Source of the DNA: Silurus meridionalis
Lineage: Eukaryota; Chordata; Actinopteri; Siluriformes; Siluridae
Assembly (NCBI RefSeq): GCF_014805685.1
Contig: NC_060891.1
Coordinates: 4,832,501 to 4,896,500 of the forward strand
Reading direction: 5' to 3'
DNA: 64,000 nucleotides
Part shown: positions 1 to 10,574 of the stretch, in pieces
Numbering within the stretch: the stretch's first letter is position 1
Layout: each line of letters opens with the position of its first letter
Program-made: the position numbers and the translations under genes
Notes under the pieces: model-generated
Databases searched by the model: none
What the model was told of the DNA's origin: nothing
What the model saw: only the letters and a program-made list of their open reading frames with translations

Positions 1-50
1 CTTTCCTTTCCTTTCCTTTCCTTTCCTTTCCTTTCCTTTCCTTTCCTTTC
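1..50. repeat. (CTTTC)n pentanucleotide microsatellite
   Basis: Ten perfect CTTTC units run from the window edge, so the array probably continues outside. Unique AT-rich DNA follows to about 320 and shows no open frame or known repeat. Confidence 0.97.
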
Positions 51-318
51 CGTGTGGATCACATCATGTCCAAACTAACACCAGATATCGTTGAGAACAA
101 GAGCATCCGAATCCAAGTTGTGTCTCTAAATCTCTGCCTATGGTGCACGTATTTCTAATTTACACACTGTGATTAGCAAAGCCATTTGGATGAAAATCGT
201 TGCAATTTTTTATTTTTTTGCACATGCCATTAGTTTTACACACTGATGTGACAGTGTAGAGCCCTAACAAAGTCATTAAATCCATTATACAAAAGAACCT
301 CATTTGAAAAGCAATAAA

Positions 319-322
<4 letters not shown>

Positions 323-394
<72 letters not shown>
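323..394. repeat. (TA)n microsatellite
   Basis: About 36 uninterrupted TA units, typical of teleost intergenic DNA. Confidence 0.98.
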
Positions 395-399
<5 letters not shown>

Positions 400-1257
400 A
401 TTACTAAAAGAGTATTTAACATGTAACTGATTAAATGCCAAAGGCAGGTTATCTAAGTTTAACCTTCAGAGAAGTAAATGATGAATCACAGTGTGCCCCT
501 GGCATTGTGGGATAGAAATGTCATCATTGATGATCCTGCACACCTGATGTGGTGCGTGGCCTTCTATGGATAGCAGATAGAAGAGAGGGTGATTCAATTA
601 ATATCTGTCTTTATGCATGAATGAAAGCGTGGCTCACGGCACCCTTTTATTAGCATTTTAGAGAAATTCAGGAGGAAGCCAGGATAAAAAAACAAAAAGA
701 TTTAGACCTTATATTCTAATGACATATACAACTAGTTTTAATGAGAAGGCTAAAGAGTTCATTATGCTGTAATACTATAATAGTAATAACAAAAATAACA
801 ACAATAATAATAATAATAATAATAATAATGTAAGAAATTCAGGTTAAACAGTACAGTAAAATAAATTAAATTGTTGAGTTTATTTTTTCTACTTCCTCAA
901 TGAAAAATTTAAAGTGTCCAGATATGGATACAGATATGACCCAGTATGAAATATGGCTCATTGCTTGTTGATCATCTACAGTAGAAGTATTCTGTTAATC
1001 ATCAGATATATCATTACGATGCACTGACTCCTGTGTGTGTGTGTGTGTGTGTGTGTGTAACGAGTGCTACATGCATTAGGTTGTAAATATTAATAAGCCA
1101 CACTGATTGCTAGCACAAGAAGCCAAAGTAATGAACAATATGATTTCCTGACTTTCAATTAAGTACAAGCTACAGGCTGGAGAATAACAGTGAAGTACAG
1201 TGCCAGAAGAGCAGTTCAGTTGTATAACAGACACACACAATTAGATTCTGTCTTCTT
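395..1257. other. Unique AT-rich intergenic DNA
   Basis: I see no gene or recognised transposon here. It holds a short (AAT)n run at about 801-829 and a (GT)n run at 1032-1058. Homeodomain-like ATTA words occur but not in an obvious cluster. Confidence 0.5.
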
Positions 1258-1283
1258 TATATATATATATATATATATACTTA

Positions 1284-1452
1284 CTTTCTTTCAGCTTCTC
1301 CCATTAGGGGTCGCCACAGCGGCTCATCCGCATGTTTGATTTGGCACGTTTTTACACGGGCTTGGGACCGGCACTGAAAGTGGCTGGGGTTAGTTCCCTG
1401 ACCGGGGATCGAACCCGGGCCACATTCTAACCACTAGACCACCAGGGAACCT
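1284..1452 (-). mobile_element. tRNA-Glu-derived SINE, copy 1 (anticodon arm deleted)
   Basis: Read on the minus strand this begins with a tRNA-Glu-like 5' end (GGTTCCCTGGTGGTCTAG), which carries the A-box region, and includes a good B box (GGTTCGATCCC). A tRNA-unrelated body ends near the conserved word GGGGTCGCCACAGCGG. Compared with copy 2 at 9510-9729, the anticodon stem-loop between 'ggttag' and 'cggcccggg' is missing, and part of the body ('gctggatgcccttcc') is also absent. It is flanked by (TA) runs on both sides, as if it had inserted into a TA tract. Family identity rests on the match to vertebrate tRNA-Glu(CTC); I do not assign a database name. Confidence 0.8.
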
Positions 1453-1463
1453 ATATATATATT

Positions 1464-2618
1464 TACAATGAGGAAAATAAGTATTTGAGCAACCTGCTAT
1501 TTTGCAAGTTCCCCCACTTACAAATCATGGAGGGGTCTGAAATTGTCATCGTAGGTGCATGTCCACTGTGAGAGACATAATCTAAAAAAAAATCCAGAAA
1601 TCACGATATATGATTTTTAAACTATTTATTTGTATGATACAGCTGCAAATAAGTATTTGAACACCTGTCTATCAGCTAGAATTCTGACCCTCAAAGACCT
1701 GTTAGTCTTTAAAATGTCCACCTCCACTACATTTATTATCCTAAATTAGATGCACCTGTTTGAGGTCGTTAGCTGCATGAAGACACCTGTCCACCTAATA
1801 CAATCAGTAAGAATCCAACTACAAACATCCAAGACCAAAGAGCTGTCCAAAGACACTAGAGACAAAATTGTACACCTCCACAAGGCTGGAAATGGCTACG
1901 GGGAATTTGGCAAGCAGCTTGGTGAAAAAAGGTCCACTGTTGGAGCAATCATTAGAAAATGGAAGAAGCTAAACATGACTGTCAATCTCCCTCGGACTGG
2001 GGCTCCATGCAAGATCTCACCTCGTGGGGTCTCAATGATCCTAAGGAAGGTGAGAAATCAGCCCAGAACTACACGGGAGGAGCTGGTCAATGACCTGAAA
2101 AGAGCTGGGACCACCGTTCCAAAGTTACTGTTGTGGTAGCATCATGCTTTGGGGGTGTTTTTCTGCACATGGAACAGGGCGACTGCACTGTATTAAGGAG
2201 AGGATGACCGGGGCCATGTATTGCAAGATTTTGGGGAACAACCTCCTTCCCTCAGTTAGAGCATTGAAGATGGGTCGAGGCTGGGTCTTCTAACATGACA
2301 ATGACTCGAAGCACACAGCCAGGATAACCAAGGAGTGGCTCTGTAAGGAGCATATCAAGGTTCTCGCGTGGCCTAGCCAGTCTCCAGACCTAAACCCAAT
2401 AAAGAATCTTTGGAGGGAGCTCAAACTCCGTGTTTCTCAGCAACAGGCCAGAAACCTGACTGATCTAGAGAAGATCTGTGTGGAGGAGATTTTTTTTAGA
2501 TTATGTCTCTCACAGTGGACATGCACCTACGATGACAATTTCAGACCCCTCCATGATTTCTAAGTGGGAGAACTTGCAAAATAGCAGGGTGTTCAAATAC
2601 TTATTTTCCTCACTGTAT
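1464..2618 (+). mobile_element. Tc1-like transposon, Passport-like, internally deleted
   Basis: Terminal inverted repeats of about 128 bp are visible at 1464-1591 and 2490-2618, sharing the words GAGGAAAATAAGTATTTG and GTAGGTGCATGTCCACTGTG. The right end is followed by TA, as expected for Tc1/mariner target duplication; the left flank is TA-rich but slightly decayed. The ends and coding remnants resemble the Passport-type Tc1 elements of fish (established family, matched from memory). At about 1155 bp it is shorter than the usual ~1.6 kb because the middle of the transposase is missing. It lies directly beside SINE copy 1. Confidence 0.88.
1750..2486 (+). pseudogene. Broken Tc1-like transposase
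   Basis: The N-terminal open frame (1750-2139, 129 codons) carries the Tc1 paired-like DNA-binding region, including [26 protein letters not shown] and [13 protein letters not shown]. The family start Met probably corresponds to the codon just before 'KTKELS', now changed, so the upstream ATG is likely fortuitous. Around 2130 the sequence jumps to the distal catalytic region in another frame, removing the segment with the first catalytic Asp. In the distal part the second Asp motif (HDNDSKHTA) persists just after an in-frame stop TAA at 2291-2293. The catalytic Glu of PDLNPIENLW is replaced by Lys (codon 2402-2404). This copy cannot encode an active transposase. Confidence 0.88.
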
Positions 2619-2621
2619 AAA

Positions 2622-2986
2622 GGTTCCCTGGTGACTCTAATGACTCTGATGTTACTATTAGCACATCAATCTATTAATAGAATGATATTTATGAGTTGAT
2701 TGATATCTATTCAAATGATCATGAGCCATAAACCTTCTTTTCAACTACTTCAAAAAACAATCGCGTAAATAAGGTCACGGGTGTTGTGGCAGGTTCGAGT
2801 CAGGAGTTTCTTCCATCATTTATTTCTCTTTCTCTTGCTGTTGAACTGACGCTGAACTGTATGTTGGTGATGAGTAGATACCAAGCGCCAATCAAAACCA
2901 GTCCCTGATTGGTCGCTTGCTGCCAGACGAAAAACCTACTCAAATATAGTAATGAATTACATTTACTTCGTTACTGCCCACCACTG
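2622..2986 (+). mobile_element. hAT-like element, right-hand fragment
   Basis: The end TTACTGCCCACCACTG matches the inverted terminus CAGTGGTGGACAGTAA of the better preserved hAT elements at 17967-18626 and 47808-48980. Internal words shared with those copies include 'gatcatgagcc', 'tttcttccatc' and 'gatac..caagcg..caatcaaaac'. The left terminus is missing; the sequence starts right after the Tc1 element. Non-coding. Confidence 0.7.
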
Positions 2987-3189
2987 GTTATACCTCTATA
3001 TTATGTTGAAATGTATAAAAGGTCTTTATCAAGTACACCAGCTAACATCTAAGAGATCTGGAACCACAGAAAGTGTTTATCTGTAACTCTATAATAATGA
3101 AAAGAGTAATTCTGATGTTTTTTTAAAAGGGTTTATTGTGAACATGATATCACAGGACAGACTCAATCTCGATTTACATTTGTACCCAC

Positions 3190-4170
3190 CCGTGTGCAGG
3201 TGTTGACTATATGTTGATAATTTGACATGCACAGTTTTTTATTACAGTAAAAGATAAATACCACGTGTGAAATGCTGCTAGTTTGTTTAGTATATAGCGA
3301 TAGCACGGCTTCTGCACTGAAACTCTAAAGTCCAGTAGATAAACGGACCGGGTGAAATAGCGATTTGACTTCGCACTGCTGCAGGGGATCTCCCAGGTGC
3401 CGCTGAGCTCTTTACTCCATACAGTTGTATTAATTCAGCTTTCTTGTTTTCATTTGATCGCAATTTACGTCTCAGGGCTCGAGGTTCCCCGGGCCCGCGC
3501 TGCCTCAGAGCGCTGTCATATCAAAAACGAATAACAATTGGTTGCTTGACCTGGTTGTAAGAAAGGTTAATTATATTTTTCAGTCTCTCTGTTTCGATTT
3601 GGGTGCGACTCGATCACCTTTCGCTGAGTGATAAGCGTGAGCCCTAAATGTTTTCAGATGGACGGGGACAGAAATAGAGCTTGCTTGCCCTGATATGGGG
3701 TTTGTCATGTCACTGCATTGTGATGGGATTATTTTATTCGTTTGAGAAGCACATTTTGGAGTAGTAACAACATGATTACTGATACGTTGCTGTAAGTAAT
3801 TGGGATTTCTGCGCCAGCATGTAACAGCTCGATGCTCGCGGTACTGCCGTACGGAGAAGCGGAGTGTTACTCGGGTCTTATTGCGAGTGTGTAATTAAGG
3901 CCAAGCCTGGCACTGTGCGATTGCCTTTAATTGCCCCTTTAAACACAATACAGTGTAATTAAGCACGGAACGTGCGAAGCGGAGGGTGAAGTTGACAAAC
4001 GGGCAGCAAATGATCTGTGCGAGAGCAGATTTGTTCGCCATCTTCTAATAAGATGTCACACACTTGTTCTGCACGTACAGTATGTGCTTAAGTGTCTTCT
4101 ACTTTCAGGATACTCTGGAGGTATTTGTAACTCAGTTTTTCCTTTTTTTCTTCCTTGCCCTGCAGCTAAG
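3190..4170. other. Unique block, putative conserved non-coding element
   Basis: No transposon features or gene. The stretch around 3840-4060 has many homeodomain-type words (GTGTAATTAAGG, TTTAATTGCCCC, GTGTAATTAAGC), moderate GC and several CpGs, which sets it apart from the AT-rich surroundings. This style is typical of vertebrate developmental enhancers, but conservation has not been tested. Confidence 0.38.
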
Positions 4171-4174
4171 GCAG

Positions 4175-4198
4175 GCACACACACACACACACACACAC
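4175..4198. repeat. (CA)n microsatellite
   Basis: About 12 CA units. Confidence 0.95.
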
Positions 4199-4199
4199 T

Positions 4200-4560
4200 T
4201 GTTCACCTTCACTTCCTCTCCTCGGTCACTTCCCACAAGAGTGAGCCGTAGCCATGCGCATGCATCGGTGCGTGGCCTCGCCTGGCCTTATTATAAATGG
4301 AAAGAGGTGATATTTTACACCCCTACGCAGAAGTATAACTAGATAGACAAGTGAGCCAAGCTAATCCCTGGGATGAAATTAGCAGGCAGAGGCAAGGGCC
4401 TGCTGGAAATGATGAACGAGGCTGACCGAGCTTCTGAGGCCCACATCCACTGGGATAATTACGCCAAGCTCCCGGGCTGGAATGTGTCGGTGCCACTTTT
4501 TGATGGCTCTATTTCAACGTTGGTGGGGGGGGGGACTCTCTATTTCACTTTATTCCTCTG
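4200..4560. other. Putative conserved non-coding element with an open frame
   Basis: A GC-balanced block contains a K50-homeodomain (Otx/Pitx/Gsc-type) word GCTAATCCC near 4359 and a GGGATAATTA word near 4453. From 4373 the plus strand is open for 62 codons, and its central part (GLLEMMNEADRASEAHIHW and onward) uses unexceptional vertebrate codons. There is no convincing polypyrimidine tract before the AG at 4384 and no consensus donor after the frame. I favour a regulatory element and leave a coding exon as a minor possibility. I do not recognise the peptide. Confidence 0.35.
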
Positions 4561-4689
4561 ATGAAATACATAGTAAAAGCTATTAAAATTGAAATTGTTC
4601 TAGGATTGTGTTTCGGAGAGGGAGCTATTGACCCTATCAAGTAGTGTTTAATAAGGTGTGCTAGAAATCCTTCCGGGTGCTGGAGACCA

Positions 4690-5080
4690 GCGGGCATACT
4701 GGCATCCCATTCTCTCTCGCTTCCTCTCTCCCTCCCTCTCTCTCTCTCTCTTTCTATTTCTTTCTCTTACTCTCTGTCATGTAATGCATTATGATTTTTT
4801 GAACAATTACCATTCGGAAAAACAATAAAAACTAGGAAAATGGAAATAATAAAATAATAAATAAAGATAAAAAAACATTAACTATAGATAACAGATAATA
4901 AAGTAATAAATAAACTCACTTTTGGCTTTTCTTATGATTCTTTTGGATATATAGCAAGTGAGAGAGAGAGAGAGAGAGAGACAGAAAAATACATTATTAC
5001 TATAAATAATGCTATAGATAATTATAAATAAATATAGGTTATGAAGAATAATCTCAATGAGTAAAGTCTTTCTCAATATT
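4690..5080. repeat. (CT)n/(GA)n and AT-rich low-complexity region
   Basis: A pyrimidine-rich run at about 4712-4760 and a (GA)n run at 4959-4980 flank A+T-rich simple sequence. The open frames here are translated low-complexity DNA. Confidence 0.8.
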
Positions 5081-5182
5081 TCCCCAAACCAAATACACTT
5101 TTGTGTTTCTGCAATTTAGCAAACTGATTAATCATGAAATCAACTATTATAAAAACTCTTTAGACCAGGTGCAGAATATTTT

Positions 5183-5202
5183 CTCATCACTAGGGGGCTC
5201 CC
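5183..5202 (+). promoter_or_regulatory. CTCF-like motif, plus orientation
   Basis: The word CATCACTAGGGGGCTCC matches the vertebrate CTCF core (CCACNAGGGGGC) apart from one or two substitutions. It is paired with a better match in the opposite orientation near 53.5 kb. Motif recognition only; occupancy is unknown. Confidence 0.5.
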
Positions 5203-5259
5203 TCTACAATGAAATGATGAAGGAATTCTTTTTTTCCCTTTTTTTTCCCTTTTCATAAA

Positions 5260-5281
5260 AAAAAAAAAAAAAAAAAAAAAA
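5260..5281. repeat. Poly(A) tract
   Basis: About 22 A residues preceded by T/C-rich DNA. It has no recognisable retroposon attached. Confidence 0.85.
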
Positions 5282-5685
5282 ATTCGATTCAGTCCGACAG
5301 TAGGACATGAAGAATCTGTTGTTTTTGTGTTCTGTAATAATTTATAGAGGCTACAGACTGGTTACTTGTTTGTCCTTCGGAAAATAAAATCATTAGGTAA
5401 ACACAAAAAATCTGCAAGTTCCAGTTTTCCCACATCTCACAAACAGCTCGTCCTTCAGAGCACCTTTACCACAACAGTGCTTCAGGAGTTTAGGGAACCT
5501 CAGAGCATATTGAAGAACATCTAATGCAATATATAGTTTATACAATATAACATATAATATATAATTTAGTAGAATAATATATGTAGATAAAGAATGAAAG
5601 CAGTGCAATATTTTATGGACAAGTCTGTCCAAATCTGTGTTCTTCTTGTTCTTCTTCTTCCTCTTGTTCTTTTTCTCCTTCTGCT

Positions 5686-5725
<40 letters not shown>

Positions 5726-5736
5726 CTACATATCTA

Positions 5737-5807
<71 letters not shown>

Positions 5808-5816
5808 ATATATATA

Positions 5817-5851
<35 letters not shown>

Positions 5852-6064
5852 CAATATGTATTATTATTACAAATAATACATATATTGCATATAATATATA
5901 TAATCGTCACCATCATTATAATAATGAAAAAAATAATGATAATAATAAAATAAAATAATAATAACACATATAAAACATATAATACATATAATCATCACTA
6001 TAATATTAATAATAAAAATAATAAAAACAATAATAATATTAATAATAATAATAATAACAACTAC

Positions 6065-6110
<46 letters not shown>
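5686..6110. repeat. Compound microsatellite: (AAT)n, (TATC)n, (TA)n, (AAT)n
   Basis: A contiguous run of (AAT)n to about 5722, (TATC)n to about 5808 and (TA)n to about 5849 is followed by A+T-only low-complexity DNA and a second (AAT)n from 6062. The apparent 119-codon frame is translated repeat. Confidence 0.95.
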
Positions 6111-6111
<1 letters not shown>

Positions 6112-6610
6112 ATCAATTTAAACCATCAGTTATTCCAAGTTGTAAGAATTATAGATACAAACCTATGTTCATATACATACTTTTTTGCTCCCTTTTCTTA
6201 TAAAGGTTTTCTTTTCTTTTTTTTTTTTTATTGTTGAACCTGTGAACGTTTCTTTCCACCACCGTGCTGTAAACGTGCATGTAAACCAAATTTTTCCTTT
6301 AACAAAGAAAATTGTTTGACTGATGATGAGAGATTTTTTGTAGTAAACCAGGAACTGCTTTATAAATGTGGAAAAAATAAAGAAAGTCAAGATGAAAATC
6401 GAGGACACCAGGCAAACAGGTAAAAGCAGCAAAAAAGGACAGAAAACACACACGAAAGCTTTTTTTTACTGTTTGAAATCCAGAACTGAAATGAAATTAA
6501 GCTGAATCTCAATAATTACCAATAAATGAATAATTCAGTGAATATGTTTTTTAAGAACGAGTGTACTATGGAGATTCTGCAGAGGAATAACACACTGTAC
6601 AACCTCACAT
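6111..6610. other. AT-rich intergenic DNA
   Basis: I see no gene and no recognised repeat. Short homopolymers are present. Confidence 0.5.
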
Positions 6611-6612
6611 GG

Positions 6613-6613
<1 letters not shown>

Positions 6614-6644
<31 letters not shown>
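6614..6644. repeat. (GT)n microsatellite
   Basis: About 15 GT units. Confidence 0.97.
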
Positions 6645-6646
<2 letters not shown>

Positions 6647-6649
6647 GCT

Positions 6650-7330
6650 GTGTGCACATCTGCTTATGAGCTGGAATGAGAGCGTGGCTGTTTCTCTCAC
6701 ACTTAACAGTTATGCAAATCCAATTGAAATCTCCCCTATACATCCTCATAGGTGTCTTTTGTCCTTTAATCAAATTCTGTTTATGGTCGAGGTAATTATT
6801 CCCAATTTAGCCACTTAAAGGCAAATGAAAGTGGCCCGCCAGGAGCCTGGTGGAAGGAGAGGGAGAGAAAAAAAAAAAAAGCCCTGAAAACACATAGCTT
6901 GCAAAACGGTAACCTTTAGAAGCGCAGTTCCACTTTGTCTCTTTAGTTTACCTGTTCCAATAATTTCATTTGCCAGCTTTTAAAAATGACAAACGACCAC
7001 GCCTCTGTACCTGTAATGCTTTGAACGGCTCTCGATAAACAGCATTAATCTGCTCGTACTCTCTGTCCCAAACCTGCAAGCTGGACGCCCCTCATTTGCC
7101 TTATTAGTGCGGGGGATTCGAGCCCTATGCAGGTAGATAATATGCACTGCTTTACAACCTTAATTATACCATAATCAGTTCAGCAGTTGGCCTCTACAGT
7201 AGGAGCCAGGAGCGATCGCTCTCCTTTGGCCCTCCCTCTATCTTTTCTCGCACTCTCCCTCCCTATTCTTCAGGCTCCCTTACTTGCAGCACATATTCTC
7301 CATGTCACAGGCGAAGCATTTGAAGGGCAG
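6650..7330. other. Putative conserved non-coding element with octamer site
   Basis: Unique sequence with a perfect POU octamer ATGCAAAT at 6712-6719, a TCF/LEF-like word (CTTTAATCAAA) and several homeodomain words (GAGGTAATTATTCCC, ACCTTAATTATACC). There are no stop-free exon-like frames and no repeat similarity. The density of transcription-factor words suggests a developmental enhancer; this is inference. Confidence 0.42.
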
Positions 7331-7559
7331 GCTAACTTTGTAGGACAAGACAAAGCTTAAACATATGGCCAGAATCCCCCAGGTGCGGTCTTCGAGAAGG
7401 GGTGGTGTGCAGGCTCCTCGCTACCGCCACACTTTCCCAGACTCCACACCTCTCCTTTTCACTCTCATTTCCCAATTACCATATTTCCATTTGCTTTTTT
7501 TTTCATTCTCGGACCTGACTGAGTTGTAAGCTGTTTTTTTCTATGTGTGCTATGTGATG

Positions 7560-8240
7560 TCTATTTAGAATGATCCAGAATTGGCTAGAACGTGTCCGGA
7601 GCGCTGTGATTTCGGCAACGAGGAACGAGGCACTGCTTTAAACCAGGCGGTGTTTCATTTGCACGTTCACGTGCTTGTTTCCTGTTTGTTTTCCCCCCAA
7701 ATGCTACGCCGATGCCATGCTTTGAGCTCCGGAGTAAATATCTCCTATTTAACTTCATTATTATAAATCAAATGAACGCTTCATGCGGCGTTAATGAAGA
7801 CAAAGTGAAATACGGGCGTTTTTCTCATTGCGTTCTCACCCAATTAAGAGGCCCATTTAATGCTAATTATCCACTAAACTTCAATTTGCAGCCCGTTATT
7901 TGCTCTTTTTTATTTATTTTTTTATTTCTTTGCACTCGGATGTCAGTTCTGCCTGCAAATCGAATCAATTAACATCTGCTTTGTCAATAGACGTGTGTTC
8001 ACAAAACCTTGGGAAAAACATTTCCGCAGTTCAGAGTGTATTCAGAGTGTATATGGAGAAATAATGGGAATTATAAGTGCACTTTCTTGCCCCTTATTTA
8101 AGATACAACCCGTTTTATCCTATTCTGGCTGTCCTTTGTGTCTCAATTTTATAGACAGTTACAGCAGCTGGTGCATCAAGGTTACTAGACGTTATTGACA
8201 AACGACTTTAACAAAATCCAGAGCCAGTGAATAATATTTC
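7560..8240. other. Putative conserved non-coding element
   Basis: A long unique block with clustered homeodomain sites (CCAATTAAGAGGCCC, TTAATGCTAATTATCC, GAATCAATTAAC). Three overlapping short frames occur in different phases and none looks coding. An 11-bp word (TCAGAGTGTAT) is tandemly duplicated near 8031-8053. Confidence 0.42.
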
Positions 8241-8439
8241 CACTTCAAAATGGCATCTGTAATTCTGCCTGTCAGACGACTATACGCTGACAGACAGGTA
8301 AATATTGCAGCTGGGAAACATGCGCAAACAGTTCAAGCTGCTTCATGCACAGGCAGGCGTGACAGGCGCAAAAACGCAGAGGCGACCTGGTTCAATTTCA
8401 CCACGAGACATTCCTACAGAGGAAACGTCAGGATTAAAA

Positions 8440-8465
8440 TGTGTGTGTGTGTGTGTGTGTGTGTA
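8440..8465. repeat. (GT)n microsatellite
   Basis: About 12 GT units. Another (GT)n of similar length lies at 8927-8954, with unrecognised unique DNA between. Confidence 0.95.
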
Positions 8466-8922
8466 CAGGACAAAACGGAGAAGCTGCGTAAAAAGTAGTG
8501 CGCTCCTAAGGTTTCTTTATTATTGCTTAATAAAACTTAGATTTATAGATTTTATATTTTTTCATATATATATATATTTTGATTGACTACAATATTCAAC
8601 CATGTCCAGCCATTGATCATCTTTCAAACTGAAATGATGGGAAAATCACGTATGACAGCAGCAGCAGCATTGAGACTGAGGGATTAATAAATAAAAACCT
8701 TTCGTATTTTATTTGCTTTATATTTTTACGACTGAAAGGATGAAAACATCCAGAGAGGTTTGCAGAAAAAAGGGGAGCAGTGGGACTGATGTTATTTTTT
8801 TCACCTTCTCTGAATGATTCTTCTCTATCATTTCTCCTCCAGCTTCTTAGCACTGGCTAGGAGTGATTGATAGACTGAGGCTGCTGTGTGTTGGGTGGTT
8901 GGTGGTGTTGTAGGTGTCGGGG

Positions 8923-8956
<34 letters not shown>

Positions 8957-9044
8957 CCTCGTGTTCTCAGGTTTAAAGGACCACTCACTTTGGCACTCCT
9001 ACACAGTGTTTGCAGTTCTCACTTCTCTTAGCACTTAACTGTTA

Positions 9045-9427
9045 CACACTATGGCCAAAAGTATTGGGACACCTAGCTGAAGTTGGGGACGTCTTTGGAT
9101 GCATGCAGGTATTAATTCACTTGAACTAGGAGACAAGTCTATGCCAAGTTCCCTGTTCACAAATCCAGCTCCGTGAATGTGTACATGGTTGGAGTGAAAG
9201 AGTTCTTGAATGGAGCCTATTGAGATGAATTGGAACACCGACTGCACCACCTGTCTCCACTCTTTGCCAAAACCCTTGTATATGAATGAGCACAAATCTC
9301 CAAAACCTATATCAAAATCTTCCCAGAAGAGTGGAGTTTATGATAACAGGACTGCATGTGGAATGCGATATAAAAAAAAAAACTTAATCTTTTGCTCAGG
9401 TGTCCACAAACTTTTAGCCATATTGTG
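9045..9427 (+). mobile_element. Non-autonomous Tc1/mariner-like element (MITE family A), copy 1
   Basis: Inverted ends CACACTATGGCCAAAAGT and, in reverse complement, CACAATATGGCTAAAAGT are flanked by TA on both sides (9043-9044 and 9428-9429), which fits Tc1/mariner insertion. The 383-bp interior keeps a remnant of the distal transposase region (the 'gatgaattggaacaccg' segment, cf. a WDELE-type motif in copy 3 near 59965). It is too short and broken to encode protein. Other copies lie at about 13150-13440 (minus) and 59555-60140 (plus). Confidence 0.78.
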
Positions 9428-9509
9428 TAGCTCCGCTTCAGCCTAAAGAATGTTTTACATTTTATTACGTTAAATAATGTTAAAGTAGGTACACAACTGA
9501 GTGACTTTC

Positions 9510-9729
9510 TTTCGGCTTCTCCGGTTAGGGGTCGCCACAGCAGACCATCCGCACGTTTGATTTGGCACGTGTTTTTACGCTGGATGCCCTTCCTAATGCA
9601 ACCCTTCCCATTTATCCGGGCTTGGGACTGGCACTAAAAGTGGCTGGGGTCGGTTCCCTGACAGGGGAGCAAACCCGGGCCACAGCGGTGAGAGCGCCGC
9701 ATCCTCACCACTAGACCACCAGGGAACCT
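9510..9729 (-). mobile_element. tRNA-Glu-derived SINE, copy 2 (fullest)
   Basis: The minus strand reads a complete tRNA-Glu-like head: GGTTCCCTGGTGGTCTAG, an anticodon loop with CTC in 'gcgctctcaccgc', and a degenerate B box (GGTTTGCTCCC). The body 'gggcttgggactggcac' and 'gctggatgcccttcc' follows, ending near 'tcggcttctccggttagg'. The B-box changes suggest an old, transcriptionally weak copy. It preserves the anticodon arm and body segment missing from copy 1 and so serves as a reference for the family. Confidence 0.85.
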
Positions 9730-10390
9730 AAATGTTTGTATTAAGTGGGTTATTTAATGAGATGCTGATTATTATTAAAAAATTATCAACAAATTACATA
9801 TTTTGCAGAAATATAATTCGTTATTTTGATATATCTCGACTTATTAATCAAACTAAATTCAAATAAATAAAAAAATCCTGGTTTGCAAATTGCAAGGACT
9901 TCAGGCAAAATCAGAATCTGAAACATTTTATTGACATTTTGTCATGTTCACAGGAATAGTGAAAGAGTTGCCCTAGACTGGGGCAGGTGTGAACTGCTTG
10001 GTGGTGTGCAGTTTGAGGGATGGTGGACCTGTAGCGCCTCTGTGATTTCAGCCTGCGAAAAAAGGTGGTTGTTGAAGGTTTTGTGTCAGCAGCAATTTTC
10101 CCTGATGGTCTTTGATTTTGAGTCGATAATCTGCTCTACCACAGCTGAAGTCTGGTCTTGGAGGTGGAAAAGGTACCAAATAGAGGTAAGACAGATAGTG
10201 AGGACACTTAATATAAAATTAATTGAACAAAGCTGTTATTTATTTATGATTTATTTATATATGAAGTTCATGTAATAAACTCGACTACTGACTAGTACTT
10301 TATTTAATAGTCGTTGAAATTAGTTTTCAAGTTGTTTGCATGAAAAAGTGTAAAATGTTCAAACCAAAAAAAAAAAAACCCCCACAATGT
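9730..10390. other. Unique DNA with a possible splice-bounded segment
   Basis: A plus-strand open frame (9931-10275) overlaps a segment bounded by an acceptor-like 'tgtcatgttcacag' before 9954 and a donor-like 'gag|gtaagac' near 10185. The encoded peptide is not one I recognise and codon use is unremarkable, so this may be chance. Confidence 0.25.
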
Positions 10391-10570
10391 TTTAGGGAGA
10401 GAGAGAGAGCGAAAGAGGGAGAAAGATCAAAGAAAAAAAATACAGATATGATGTTAGAGCCGTGAAGGAAATTCTTAAATACACAGTAAAGTACTGATCT
10501 TATTGTTTATCAAGCCAAAAGAAAAAGTGTGTGTTGAGGGAAGCACAGAACGAGAGAGAGAGAGAGAAAG
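10391..10570. repeat. Purine-rich (GA)n stretches
   Basis: (GA)n-rich runs at 10393-10425 and 10551-10568 lie just upstream of the candidate first exon. GA-rich DNA often sits at vertebrate promoters but is common elsewhere. Confidence 0.7.
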
Positions 10571-10574
10571 AGGA

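Noticed and set aside
5594..5953. 119-codon plus-strand open frame
   Set aside because: Translated (AAT)n, (TATC)n and (TA)n microsatellite giving I, L, Y and S runs; not a gene.
9655..9729. Possible tRNA-Glu(CTC) gene on the minus strand
   Set aside because: The B box is altered and the sequence is joined to a SINE body shared with two other loci; a SINE head and not a functional gene.
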